Positions 14,683 to 21,437 of a DNA stretch of 21,437 nucleotides are shown here, piece after piece. Numbering within the stretch: position 1 is the stretch's first letter; every line of letters begins with the position of its first letter. The notes beneath the pieces were generated by a model. That model was not told the DNA's origin. It saw nothing but the letters and a program-made list of their open reading frames with translations, and made no database searches. Made by a program: the position numbers and the translations under genes. The stretch comes from Ruminococcus sp. UBA7013 (GTDB lineage: Bacteria; Bacillota; Clostridia; Oscillospirales; Ruminococcaceae), in contig DJXD01000109.1 in assembly GCA_002449585.1 (NCBI GenBank), positions 1-21,437 of the forward strand. The letters run 5' to 3'.

Positions 14683-16676
14683 CGAGAAGCGTTTCAGATT
14701 ATATAAAATTAACATTGACTGTATTGCTTGTGATATTATGCACCGGATTCGGCATTCTGCGCCTGATGAAAATTCAGGTCGTGGAATCGCAGAATTATCA
14801 GAAAGATACTTCCGTGCAGACAGTCTATCAGCAGAAAATCCCTGCTACACGTGGAGAAATTATTGATGCAAAAGGAAATTTGCTAGTCGGGAATTATGTC
14901 ACTTATGCCGTTATGATTGATAAATCAAAATTTCCCGAAGAAAATCAGGAAGCCAATGCGATTATTTTACAGCTCCTCCAGATTTTAAGCGATGCAAAAA
15001 TAAATTGGACAGATTCGCTCCCGATCTCTACTAATGCGCCGTATCGCTTTCGAGTGGGAACAGATGACAGCGATTTGCATGAAATGAAAAAGATCATCGG
15101 CGTGAATGATTATGCGACACCAGAGAATTGCATGGATGTGCTATGCGAAAAATATGAGATCTCAGAAGAATTTACCCCCCGTCAACAGCGCATGATTGCC
15201 GGATTACGCTATGCAATGGCGCAGGAAAATTTTTCTGTTGTGAATCAATTTCAAGTCGCAACAGAATTAGATATGAAAACCGTTCGGATGATCTCTCAGC
15301 TTTCTTTGCAAATGCAAGGCATTCTTGTTTCCCAGATCCCGGAAAGAGTGATTGAAACCGGAACGATCCTCCCCCATGAGCTCGGCACAACAGGCCCTAT
15401 CTATGCCGAAAATGCAGATGAATATCTTGCAAAAGGCTATTCTCTGGATGCTGTCGTTGGGGTCAGTGGCATTGAGAAAGCCATGGAATCTGAATTGCAG
15501 GGAACGCCCGGTGAACGAACGATTAAATTCGAAAAAGGTGAAGTGATCTCTGATGAAATTACACAGCCTGTCAATGCTGGGCATACGGTCAAATTAACTG
15601 TCAATAGCGAATTTCAAGCCGGATTGCAGGAGATTCTTGAGGATTTCCTCGAAGATTTTGAAAGCTATAACATGAAAAAAGATGAAGATGGCAAGCCTAT
15701 CAATAATGGCGCATTGGTCGTGCTGGATGCCCGGACAGGAGCTGTCTTAGGAGAAGCTACCGCTCCGACTTATGATTTGACAAAATATCATTCTGATTAT
15801 CAAGAATTATTAAATGCCCCTGGAGATCCGCTTTTTAATCGTGCCACGATGGGCTTATATCGCCCCGGATCGACTTTTAAAACGATCACTGCAACCGCTG
15901 GCCTGAATGAGGGACTTGTCACAGGAAGCACTACTTTTTATTGTGGCCGTTGGTATGAATATCATGATATCACTTATAGTTGCACTGGCTATCATAGCAA
16001 TATTTCCGTTGCAAGGGCTCTCATGGTTTCCTGTAACTCTTATTTTTATCACCTCTCTGAATTGCTAGGAATCGAAATGTTGGATGAATATGCGGATTAT
16101 TATGGCATCGGTCAGAATACGGGCATTGAAACAAGAGATTCTGCCGGCTATATGGCCACACCGGAACAATATCAAAAATTAGGAATCGACTGGACAATTG
16201 GCCAGGTCTTACAGGCTGGCATCGGCAATGGTGAAACGATGGTCACGCCTTTGCAACTCGCCTGTGTGGCCAATACCATCGCAAATAAGGGCGTTCGTTA
16301 TGAGCCTTATCTTGTGGATAGCATCTGGAATTATGATCGTAAAAAATGCCTGAAAAAAACTCGTGCCACTGTCGCCGCTAGAATCCCCATTCAGGATGAT
16401 GATGTCTATGAATATATTCAAAAAGGGATGATTATGGCCTCTGGCAATGGCTTCCCGTCTGCCTATTCTCTTCAAAATCTTGGCTATGATGTCGCCATTA
16501 AAACCGGTACACCGCAATCAGATTCCCATTATCAAGATTCTGTATTCATCGGCTATGCACCAGCCGAAAAACCAAAAATCGCTTTTGCCGGCGTTGTCGA
16601 AGGCGGAGAATATTCTAAATATATGATTCGATCCATTTTAAATCTTTATGATGAAATCTATGGCATAGAAGATTGA
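14679..16676 (+). CDS. mrdA: Penicillin-binding protein 2 (class B, elongation)
   Basis: This transpeptidase cross-links peptidoglycan during side-wall growth. The 665-residue protein has an N-terminal membrane anchor (LTLTVLLVILCTGFGILRL), a dimerisation-domain motif with IPATRGEIIDAKGNLL, and the three catalytic motifs: S398-T-F-K401, S451-C-N453 and K608-T-G610. It is preceded by mreD with a four-base overlap. The SEDS glycosyltransferase partner RodA is not in the window. No good ribosome site is visible before the ATG, which again points to coupling with mreD. Start choice is supported by the membrane anchor beginning soon after. Confidence 0.95.
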   Translation: MTRSVSDYIKLTLTVLLVILCTGFGILRLMKIQVVESQNYQKDTSVQTVYQQKIPATRGEIIDAKGNLLVGNYVTYAVMIDKSKFPEENQEANAIILQLLQILSDAKINWTDSLPISTNAPYRFRVGTDDSDLHEMKKIIGVNDYATPENCMDVLCEKYEISEEFTPRQQRMIAGLRYAMAQENFSVVNQFQVATELDMKTVRMISQLSLQMQGILVSQIPERVIETGTILPHELGTTGPIYAENADEYLAKGYSLDAVVGVSGIEKAMESELQGTPGERTIKFEKGEVISDEITQPVNAGHTVKLTVNSEFQAGLQEILEDFLEDFESYNMKKDEDGKPINNGALVVLDARTGAVLGEATAPTYDLTKYHSDYQELLNAPGDPLFNRATMGLYRPGSTFKTITATAGLNEGLVTGSTTFYCGRWYEYHDITYSCTGYHSNISVARALMVSCNSYFYHLSELLGIEMLDEYADYYGIGQNTGIETRDSAGYMATPEQYQKLGIDWTIGQVLQAGIGNGETMVTPLQLACVANTIANKGVRYEPYLVDSIWNYDRKKCLKKTRATVAARIPIQDDDVYEYIQKGMIMASGNGFPSAYSLQNLGYDVAIKTGTPQSDSHYQDSVFIGYAPAEKPKIAFAGVVEGGEYSKYMIRSILNLYDEIYGIED

Positions 16677-16757
16677 ATTTTTTCGTGATTATCCCTAGTT
16701 TTTCTATGTTAAAATTCCATATTTTTCACAAAATTTTCGTAAACACTATAAATAAAT

Positions 16758-16785
16758 TTGACAAAACAGATATTTGTGATATAAT
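16758..16785 (+). promoter_or_regulatory. Promoter of minD-mgsA unit
   Basis: TTGACA (16758-16763) and TATAAT (16780-16785) are perfect hexamers with a 16-base spacer, and TG at 16777-16778 gives an extended -10. This strong promoter separates minD from the PBP2 operon, and the transcript has a leader of about 50 bases. Confidence 0.9.
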
Positions 16786-16797
16786 AATAGATAGGAT

Positions 16798-16818
16798 AGT
16801 CTGCTTTTCACGCAGGCT
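16798..16818 (+). other. Leader hairpin before minD
   Basis: AGTCTGC (16798-16804) and GCAGGCT (16812-16818) pair with one G-T wobble around a 7-base loop. It lies in the 5' leader, about 25 bases before the minD start and not followed by a U tract, so it is not a terminator. It may stabilise the transcript. No known leader family is recognised. Confidence 0.4.
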
Positions 16819-16844
16819 GAAAACCTCCGGAAAGAAGTGTGTTT

Positions 16845-17585
16845 ATGACAAAAGAACCCAAATTGATCGCCATTACCTCCGGCAAAGGCGGAACAGGCAA
16901 ATCTTCCATCAGCTATGGCCTAGGCTATACCCTCGCTAAACAAGAAAATCGTACTTTGATTATTGAGCTGGATTTTGGCCTTCGTTGTCTCGATCTGATG
17001 TTTGGTATGGAGGATTCTGTAAAATATGATCTTAGTAATGTCCTTAAAGGCAATATGCAGCTGCTCGATGCTGTCGCCCGTGTCCCCGGTGTCAGAGATC
17101 TCGAAATCTTATGCGCCCCTAAAAATGCCTTTATGATCGCTACTGCGAAACAAATTGCTGATATTTGCCGCAGTATCCGCAAATTTTATGATTTTATTAT
17201 CATCGACACAGGCGCAGGCATTAATTCCCATGTCTTCGATATCGTCGAACAGGCTAATTTAATTCTTGTCGTCACTACCCCTGATCCCGTCTGCATTCGT
17301 GATGCTACTATGATGTCTGATGAATTCTATAGACGGGGCAATAAACGCCAAAGATTAATTATTAATAAAGTCAGCCCCCAAACGATCAATAGCAAAATGG
17401 TCAAAAATCTGGATGAAATCATTGATGCTGTCGGTATTCAGCTCATTGGCGTGATCCCAGATGATCAAATGCTCAAAGAAGCCACTGGCAAAGGCACACC
17501 CCTCCCGGAGAATGCACCTAGTCTCACTGTTTTTAATGCCATCTCTAAACGGCTCAATGGTGAACAAGTGCCCCTGATGATCTAA
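16845..17585 (+). CDS. minD: MinD-like ATPase without C-terminal membrane helix
   Basis: The 246-residue protein is a deviant Walker A ATPase: GKGGTGKS at residues 13-20, LDFGLRCLDLMFGMED at 42-57, DTGAGIN in the switch II region and VVTTPDPVCIRDA. These match MinD more closely than ParA. MinD places the division septum by recruiting MinC to the membrane. Family proteins end with an amphipathic membrane helix after a sequence like RILGESVPL; here the chain stops at KRLNGEQVPLMI, so that helix is missing. No minC or minE is in the window. ATG 16845 is chosen over GTG 16839 because of the GGAAAGAAG site. The function may differ from canonical MinD. Confidence 0.85.
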   Translation: MTKEPKLIAITSGKGGTGKSSISYGLGYTLAKQENRTLIIELDFGLRCLDLMFGMEDSVKYDLSNVLKGNMQLLDAVARVPGVRDLEILCAPKNAFMIATAKQIADICRSIRKFYDFIIIDTGAGINSHVFDIVEQANLILVVTTPDPVCIRDATMMSDEFYRRGNKRQRLIINKVSPQTINSKMVKNLDEIIDAVGIQLIGVIPDDQMLKEATGKGTPLPENAPSLTVFNAISKRLNGEQVPLMI

Positions 17586-17616
17586 TTCATCCAAATCCAG
17601 AAAGGAATGATTGCTT

Positions 17617-18018
17617 ATGACTATTGCATTAATCGCACATGATGCGAAAAAAGAACTTATGGTTCAATTCTGCATCGCCTATTGTGGCATTTTGTCACGT
17701 TATCACCTCTGCGCAACCGGAACAACGGGAAAAGTCGTCGGTGAAGCCACAGGCTTACCTATTCAAAAATATTTCAGCGGCTCACAGGGCGGCGGCGAAC
17801 AGATTGCCGCAAAAATCGCTTGCAATGAGGTCGATGTTCTGCTATTCTTCCGTGATCCCAATCTCAAATCCCCTGATCCGAATGATATTACCCTGCTCCG
17901 CCTGTGCGATGTTCATAACGTCCCCATGGCCACTAATATTGCCACTGCGGAAGCCTTGATTATGGCATTGGAAAGAGGTGATCTGGATTGGCGTGAAATC
18001 GGCAATCCGTCACTTTAG
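17617..18018 (+). CDS. mgsA: Methylglyoxal synthase-like protein, catalytic Asp lost
   Basis: Methylglyoxal synthase converts dihydroxyacetone phosphate to methylglyoxal. The 133-residue protein keeps the family framework: IALIAHDAKK with H8, ATGTTG, EATGL, FFRDP and VPMATNIATAEALI. But the catalytic motif GGDQQ reads GGGEQ (residues 58-62), with Gly60 at the position of the catalytic Asp (Asp71 in E. coli), and the conserved PHEPD/PHDPD His is replaced, reading SPDPND. Activity is therefore doubtful; this is inference. ATG 17617 matches the family start; AAAGGA is about 10 bases upstream. It follows minD by 31 bases. Confidence 0.88.
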   Translation: MTIALIAHDAKKELMVQFCIAYCGILSRYHLCATGTTGKVVGEATGLPIQKYFSGSQGGGEQIAAKIACNEVDVLLFFRDPNLKSPDPNDITLLRLCDVHNVPMATNIATAEALIMALERGDLDWREIGNPSL

Positions 18019-18058
18019 AAAGCCAATTCCAGAGCGAAAAGCAAAACTAAAAAATCCC

Positions 18059-18096
18059 CCTGCTGAGCGGTAAAATCTCAGCAGGATCTTTCTTTC
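18059..18096 (+). terminator. Hairpin with partial U tract between mgsA and hisS
   Basis: CCTGCTGAG (18059-18067) and CTCAGCAGG (18077-18085) form a perfect 9-base stem with a 9-base loop, followed by ATCTTTCTTTC. The U tract is interrupted, so termination may be partial. There is no promoter between it and hisS, which starts 35 bases later. Confidence 0.7.
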
Positions 18097-18120
18097 ACGA
18101 AAATATTAGGAGGAAAATTT

Positions 18121-19410
18121 ATGAAATTATTGCAACGCCCCAAAGGCACAAGAGATATTTTACCTGCGGAATGCCGAAGCTGGCAGAATTTAGAGAAGTT
18201 TCTCCGGGATACCGCTAATCTATACGGATTCCGGGAAATCCGTGTCCCTACTTTCGAAAAAACAGAATTATTCAGCCGTGGTGTCGGCGAAACAACTGAC
18301 GTTGTACAAAAAGAAATGTATACCGTTACCGCTGGAAATTCTTCTTTTACCTTGCGCCCCGAAGGAACTGCCGGAACGATCAGAGCCATTCTTGAAAATG
18401 GCATGCTCAATGATGCCCTCCCCCAACGTGTCTATTATATCCTCTCTTGCTTCCGGCATGAGAATAAACAAAAAGATCGCTATCGAGAGTTTCATCAATT
18501 CGGCGTGGAAATGATCGGCTCGCCGATGCCCTCCGCAGATGCAGAAATCATTGCAATGGCAAATCAAATTCTTTCCCAGCTGGGTTTAATTAATGTTTCT
18601 TTGCATATCAATTCTATCGGCTGTCCTACCTGTCGAAAAGCGTATCAAGAAGCCCTTCGGGCATATTTTGCGCCTGTCAGGGAATGCCTATGTGCTACCT
18701 GTCAGGAACGCTATGAAAAAAATCCGCTCCGCCTGCTGGATTGCAAAGAATCATCCTGTAAAAAATTGGGCTTGGATGCCCCCATCATCCTTGATTATCT
18801 CTGCGATGAGTGCAAAACGCATTTTGCAACATTAAAATCTCATCTGGATGCGCTTGGAATCGCCTATGAAATCGACCCTAAAATCGTCCGTGGACTGGAT
18901 TATTATACAAAAACGGTTTTTGAATTCGTTACGCAGGAAGAAAATCCTGATGACTCCATCACGATATGCGGCGGCGGCCGCTATGATGGCTTAATTGCTG
19001 AGCTGGGCGGACACCCTACACCAGCATTAGGGTTCGGCCTTGGGCTGGAACGTCTATTAACATCATTATCAAAAGCCGGCATTTCTATGAGCGATGATTT
19101 CGGCTGTGATCTTTATCTCATCCCACTGGGAGACGATGCCACACAAAAAGCCCTGCAACTGACAGCATCGCTCCGCAGAGAGGGCATTTCGGCACAGACT
19201 GATGTCATGGGCAGAGGTCTCCGGGCACAAATGAAGCATGCTAATAAGGTGGTGGCTCGTTTCACCCTCGTTCTTGGCGATGATGAGCTAAAAACCGGAA
19301 AAGCTACCCTTAAAAATATGAAATCCGGAGAGGAGATTCCTCTCACGCTGGGCGATGGGTTCATAAAAACATTTTCCGATATTGAAATTGCAGATCGGCT
19401 GGCTTTATAA
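18121..19410 (+). CDS. hisS: Histidyl-tRNA synthetase
   Basis: HisRS charges tRNA-His. The 429-residue class II enzyme starts with LLQRPKGTRDILP, has motif 2 with LRPEGTAGTIRA and CFRHENKQKDRYREFHQFG, the histidine-specific VRGLDYYTKTVFEF, GGGRYDGL, and motif 3 GFGLGLERLL. A C-terminal anticodon-binding domain follows. AGGAGG lies 8 bases before the ATG. The upstream hairpin leaves no room for a dedicated promoter, so it is probably transcribed by read-through from minD-mgsA, or regulated by that hairpin. There is no visible T-box. Confidence 0.97.
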   Translation: MKLLQRPKGTRDILPAECRSWQNLEKFLRDTANLYGFREIRVPTFEKTELFSRGVGETTDVVQKEMYTVTAGNSSFTLRPEGTAGTIRAILENGMLNDALPQRVYYILSCFRHENKQKDRYREFHQFGVEMIGSPMPSADAEIIAMANQILSQLGLINVSLHINSIGCPTCRKAYQEALRAYFAPVRECLCATCQERYEKNPLRLLDCKESSCKKLGLDAPIILDYLCDECKTHFATLKSHLDALGIAYEIDPKIVRGLDYYTKTVFEFVTQEENPDDSITICGGGRYDGLIAELGGHPTPALGFGLGLERLLTSLSKAGISMSDDFGCDLYLIPLGDDATQKALQLTASLRREGISAQTDVMGRGLRAQMKHANKVVARFTLVLGDDELKTGKATLKNMKSGEEIPLTLGDGFIKTFSDIEIADRLAL

Positions 19411-19418
19411 AAAAATGC

Positions 19419-19447
19419 TTGACATTTTGATAAAAATGTGGTATAAT
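19419..19447 (+). promoter_or_regulatory. Promoter of aspS
   Basis: TTGACA (19419-19424) and TATAAT (19442-19447) are perfect hexamers with a 17-base spacer, and TG at 19439-19440 gives an extended -10. An inverted repeat AAATGTGG (19434-19441) with CCACATTT (19462-19469) straddles the -10 and start region. It begins right after the hisS stop. Confidence 0.92.
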
Positions 19448-19504
19448 AAATTGTAATTTCCCCACATTTGCGAGGGTGATCCTCCTCCGAAAGGAAGTTT
19501 TATT

Positions 19505-21283
19505 ATGATTGATTCTATGGGAAAACTCCGCCGCACGCATGGCTGCGGAGATGTCACAGAGCCGGGGCTTCATGTTGTTGTGGGCGGCTTTGTGCAGTAC
19601 ATCAGAAACAAAAACAAGGTTATCTTCATCGTTCTTCGAGACAGGAGCGGAGAAGTTCAGCTTGTTTTCAACGACATGACGGACAGAGCGATCTTTGAAA
19701 AAGCCGCTTCATGTAAAAATGAATATGTTCTGCTTGTGAAAGGCACTTCTATCATTCGACAGGATATTAACCCGAACATGAAAACCGGAAAAATCGAGAT
19801 CATCGCAGAAGATTTGCGCATCCTTGCCAAAGCAGAGCCCACACCCTTCACTATCATGGATGCCACAAACGCTGGAGAAGATTTGCGGCTGAAATATCGC
19901 TATTTGGATTTGAGAAGGCCTTCCCTCCAGAAAAATTTGCTCATGCGCCATAAAATTGCAAAGTGCGCACGGGAATATTTCTATGAAGCTGGATTTGTCG
20001 AGATCGAAACGCCCATGATGATGAAATCCACTCCCGAAGGCGCAAGAGATTATTTGATTCCCTCAAGAGTGCATCCCGGCGAATTCTATGCCCTGCCACA
20101 ATCGCCACAGATCTATAAACAGCTTCTCATGGTGGCGGGATTGGAACGTTATATCCAGATTGCCAGATGCTTCCGTGATGAAGATCTCCGGGCGGATCGT
20201 CAGCCAGAATTCACACAGATTGATTTAGAAATGTCTTTCGTGGATGTAGAAGATATTCTTGATCTCACAGAGGGATTTGTCAAAAAATTGATGCATGATG
20301 TGCTGGGGAGAGAAATCAGCTTGCCATTGCCAAGGCTATCCTATGCGGATGCTATGAATCGTTACGGATCAGATAAGCCAGATACTCGCTTTGCTATGGA
20401 ATTACAAGATGTTTCCGAGCTTGTGAAAGATTCTGCTTTTAGTGTCTTTTCAGGGGCGATCCAATCCGGCGGAAGCGTCCGCTGTATTGTGGCAAAAGAT
20501 GCTGCTAAGATTTTATCTAGAAAAGAAATTGATAAGTTATCAGATTTTGTGCGTGGTATCGGTGCGAAGGGGTTAGCATTTATCCGATGGGCAGAGGAAA
20601 AACCGACTTGTGCATTTGCAAAATTTTTCACAGAGGAACAAATGCAGGAGTTATTCACTGCCATCGGCTGTGAAAAGGGCGATGTGGCATTATTTATAGC
20701 CGATAAAAATAAAATCGTCCTGCCTGTCCTAGGGGCACTCCGTCTGGAAGTTGCCAAAAAATTGGGGATCATTCCGGAGGATCAGCTGAATTTCTTATGG
20801 ATCACACAATTCCCATTTTTCGAATGGGATGAAGAATCCCAAACATGGCTAGCAATGCACCATCCATTCACCATGCCAGAGGATAGCTGTTTGCAATATC
20901 TGGAATCTGATCCGGGAAAAGTCACGGCTAAAGCCTATGATCTGGTTTTGAATGGCATTGAATTAAGCTCAGGCTCTATGAGAATTACAGATTATGAATT
21001 GCAGGAAAAAATGTTCCGTGCGCTGGGGCTGACCGAGGAGGAAATTCAGGCGAAATTTGGATTTTTAGTAGAAGCCTATCATTATGGCGCACCTCCTCAT
21101 GGAGGATTAGGAATCGGGCTGGATCGGCTGTCGATGCTCCTTTGTAAAGCCGAAAGCCTTCGGGATGTCATCGCATTCCCCAAAGTAAAAGATGCTTCTG
21201 AATTGATGAGCCAGTGTCCTTCCCCTGTGGAAAAAGCAAATCTTGATGTATTAGGCATCATGATCAAGCCCAAAGAAGAATAA
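19505..21283 (+). CDS. aspS: Aspartyl-tRNA synthetase
   Basis: AspRS charges tRNA-Asp. The 592-residue bacterial-type enzyme has an N-terminal OB-fold anticodon-binding domain with RTHGCG and FIVLRDRSGEVQLVF, motif 1 around VEIETPMMMKSTPEGARDYL, YALPQSPQIYKQLLM, motif 2 RCFRDEDLRADRQPEFTQID, an inserted GAD domain in the middle (about residues 290-410), and motif 3 GLGIGLDRLSMLLC. The length fits bacterial AspRS. AAAGGA at 19491-19496 precedes the ATG. It has its own strong promoter, separate from hisS, and a strong terminator after it. Confidence 0.97.
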   Translation: MIDSMGKLRRTHGCGDVTEPGLHVVVGGFVQYIRNKNKVIFIVLRDRSGEVQLVFNDMTDRAIFEKAASCKNEYVLLVKGTSIIRQDINPNMKTGKIEIIAEDLRILAKAEPTPFTIMDATNAGEDLRLKYRYLDLRRPSLQKNLLMRHKIAKCAREYFYEAGFVEIETPMMMKSTPEGARDYLIPSRVHPGEFYALPQSPQIYKQLLMVAGLERYIQIARCFRDEDLRADRQPEFTQIDLEMSFVDVEDILDLTEGFVKKLMHDVLGREISLPLPRLSYADAMNRYGSDKPDTRFAMELQDVSELVKDSAFSVFSGAIQSGGSVRCIVAKDAAKILSRKEIDKLSDFVRGIGAKGLAFIRWAEEKPTCAFAKFFTEEQMQELFTAIGCEKGDVALFIADKNKIVLPVLGALRLEVAKKLGIIPEDQLNFLWITQFPFFEWDEESQTWLAMHHPFTMPEDSCLQYLESDPGKVTAKAYDLVLNGIELSSGSMRITDYELQEKMFRALGLTEEEIQAKFGFLVEAYHYGAPPHGGLGIGLDRLSMLLCKAESLRDVIAFPKVKDASELMSQCPSPVEKANLDVLGIMIKPKEE

Positions 21284-21294
21284 TATATAATAAT

Positions 21295-21332
21295 ATCTGC
21301 TACATCTGAATACCGGATGTAGCAGATTTTTT
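21295..21332 (+). terminator. Intrinsic terminator of aspS
   Basis: ATCTGCTACATC (21295-21306) pairs perfectly with GATGTAGCAGAT (21316-21327) around a 9-base loop, followed directly by a run of T to 21332. It is a classic intrinsic terminator just after the aspS stop. Confidence 0.95.
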
Positions 21333-21342
21333 AAATTGAAAT

Positions 21343-21437
21343 ATGTCGAAAAAGATCGAAAAATGATGATGATAATGGTATGCTGGTTGATCAGTGCACA
21401 AATGGATCGAATTTCTGAAAAGCATGTCGAAAAAGAT
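21343..21437 (+). repeat. 14-base direct repeat with Spo0A-box-like cores
   Basis: ATGTCGAAAAAGAT occurs at 21343-21356 and again at 21424-21437, 81 bases apart, in the non-coding stretch after the aspS terminator. Each copy contains TGTCGAA, the consensus Spo0A box, at 21344-21350 and 21425-21431. The second copy runs into the window edge, so the repeat may be longer. A coding explanation is also possible, since both copies begin with an ATG (MSKK), but no ribosome site is visible. Confidence 0.45.

Noticed and set aside
19448..19504. T-box riboswitch in the aspS or hisS leader
   Set aside because: Both leaders are too short and lack the conserved T-box sequence and an antiterminator.
21363..21437. 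Short open frame running to the window end
   Set aside because: It begins with several Met codons without a ribosome site, and 25 codons give no family signal.

Overview
The window looks like a chromosomal core region of a low-to-moderate GC, endospore-forming Firmicute of class Clostridia, most likely Ruminococcaceae/Oscillospiraceae. The evidence is consensus sigma-A promoters, AGGAGG-type ribosome sites, an L10-type ribosomal leader, BofA and SpoVG, clostridial mreBCD-PBP2-MinD-MgsA synteny, and zapA next to a U32-family gene. No tRNA, rRNA, CRISPR array, insertion sequence or phage gene is visible. No gap without a gene exceeds about 220 bases.

Layout. 1-559: 3' part of a leucine-rich-repeat-like gene cut by the window edge. 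560-1780: promoter, L10 leader, rplJ and rplL, ending in a hairpin. 1784-2944 (minus strand): a four-gene operon of three small uncharacterised proteins followed by bofA. 3051-6582 (plus): an MJ0936/YfcE-type phosphoesterase, a large YfhO-type membrane protein and an ADP-ribose pyrophosphatase. 6618-6911 (minus): spoVG, whose terminator lies inside the end of the Nudix gene. 7097-12137 (plus): murC, a LexA-like repressor, zapA, a U32-family protein, dut and a DUF4321 membrane protein; murC to dut are joined by 1-4 base overlaps. 12159-16676: strong promoter, then mreB, mreC, mreD and PBP2 (rod-shape elongation). 16758-18018: strong promoter, minD-like ATPase and mgsA-like gene. 18121-21283: hisS, then aspS on its own promoter, then a strong terminator. 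The last 105 bases are non-coding and contain a 14-base direct repeat, each copy holding a Spo0A-box-like TGTCGAA.

Most genes are ordinary housekeeping genes for translation, wall synthesis and division. The unusual content is a set of degenerate family members among them. The LexA homologue has lost the cleavage dyad and the catalytic Ser/Lys. The methylglyoxal synthase homologue has Gly in place of the catalytic Asp and lacks the conserved His. The MinD homologue stops where the membrane-targeting helix should begin and has no minC or minE beside it. The other candidate for something undescribed is the bofA operon with three unknown small proteins, whose promoter region faces the phosphoesterase gene across a perfect inverted repeat.
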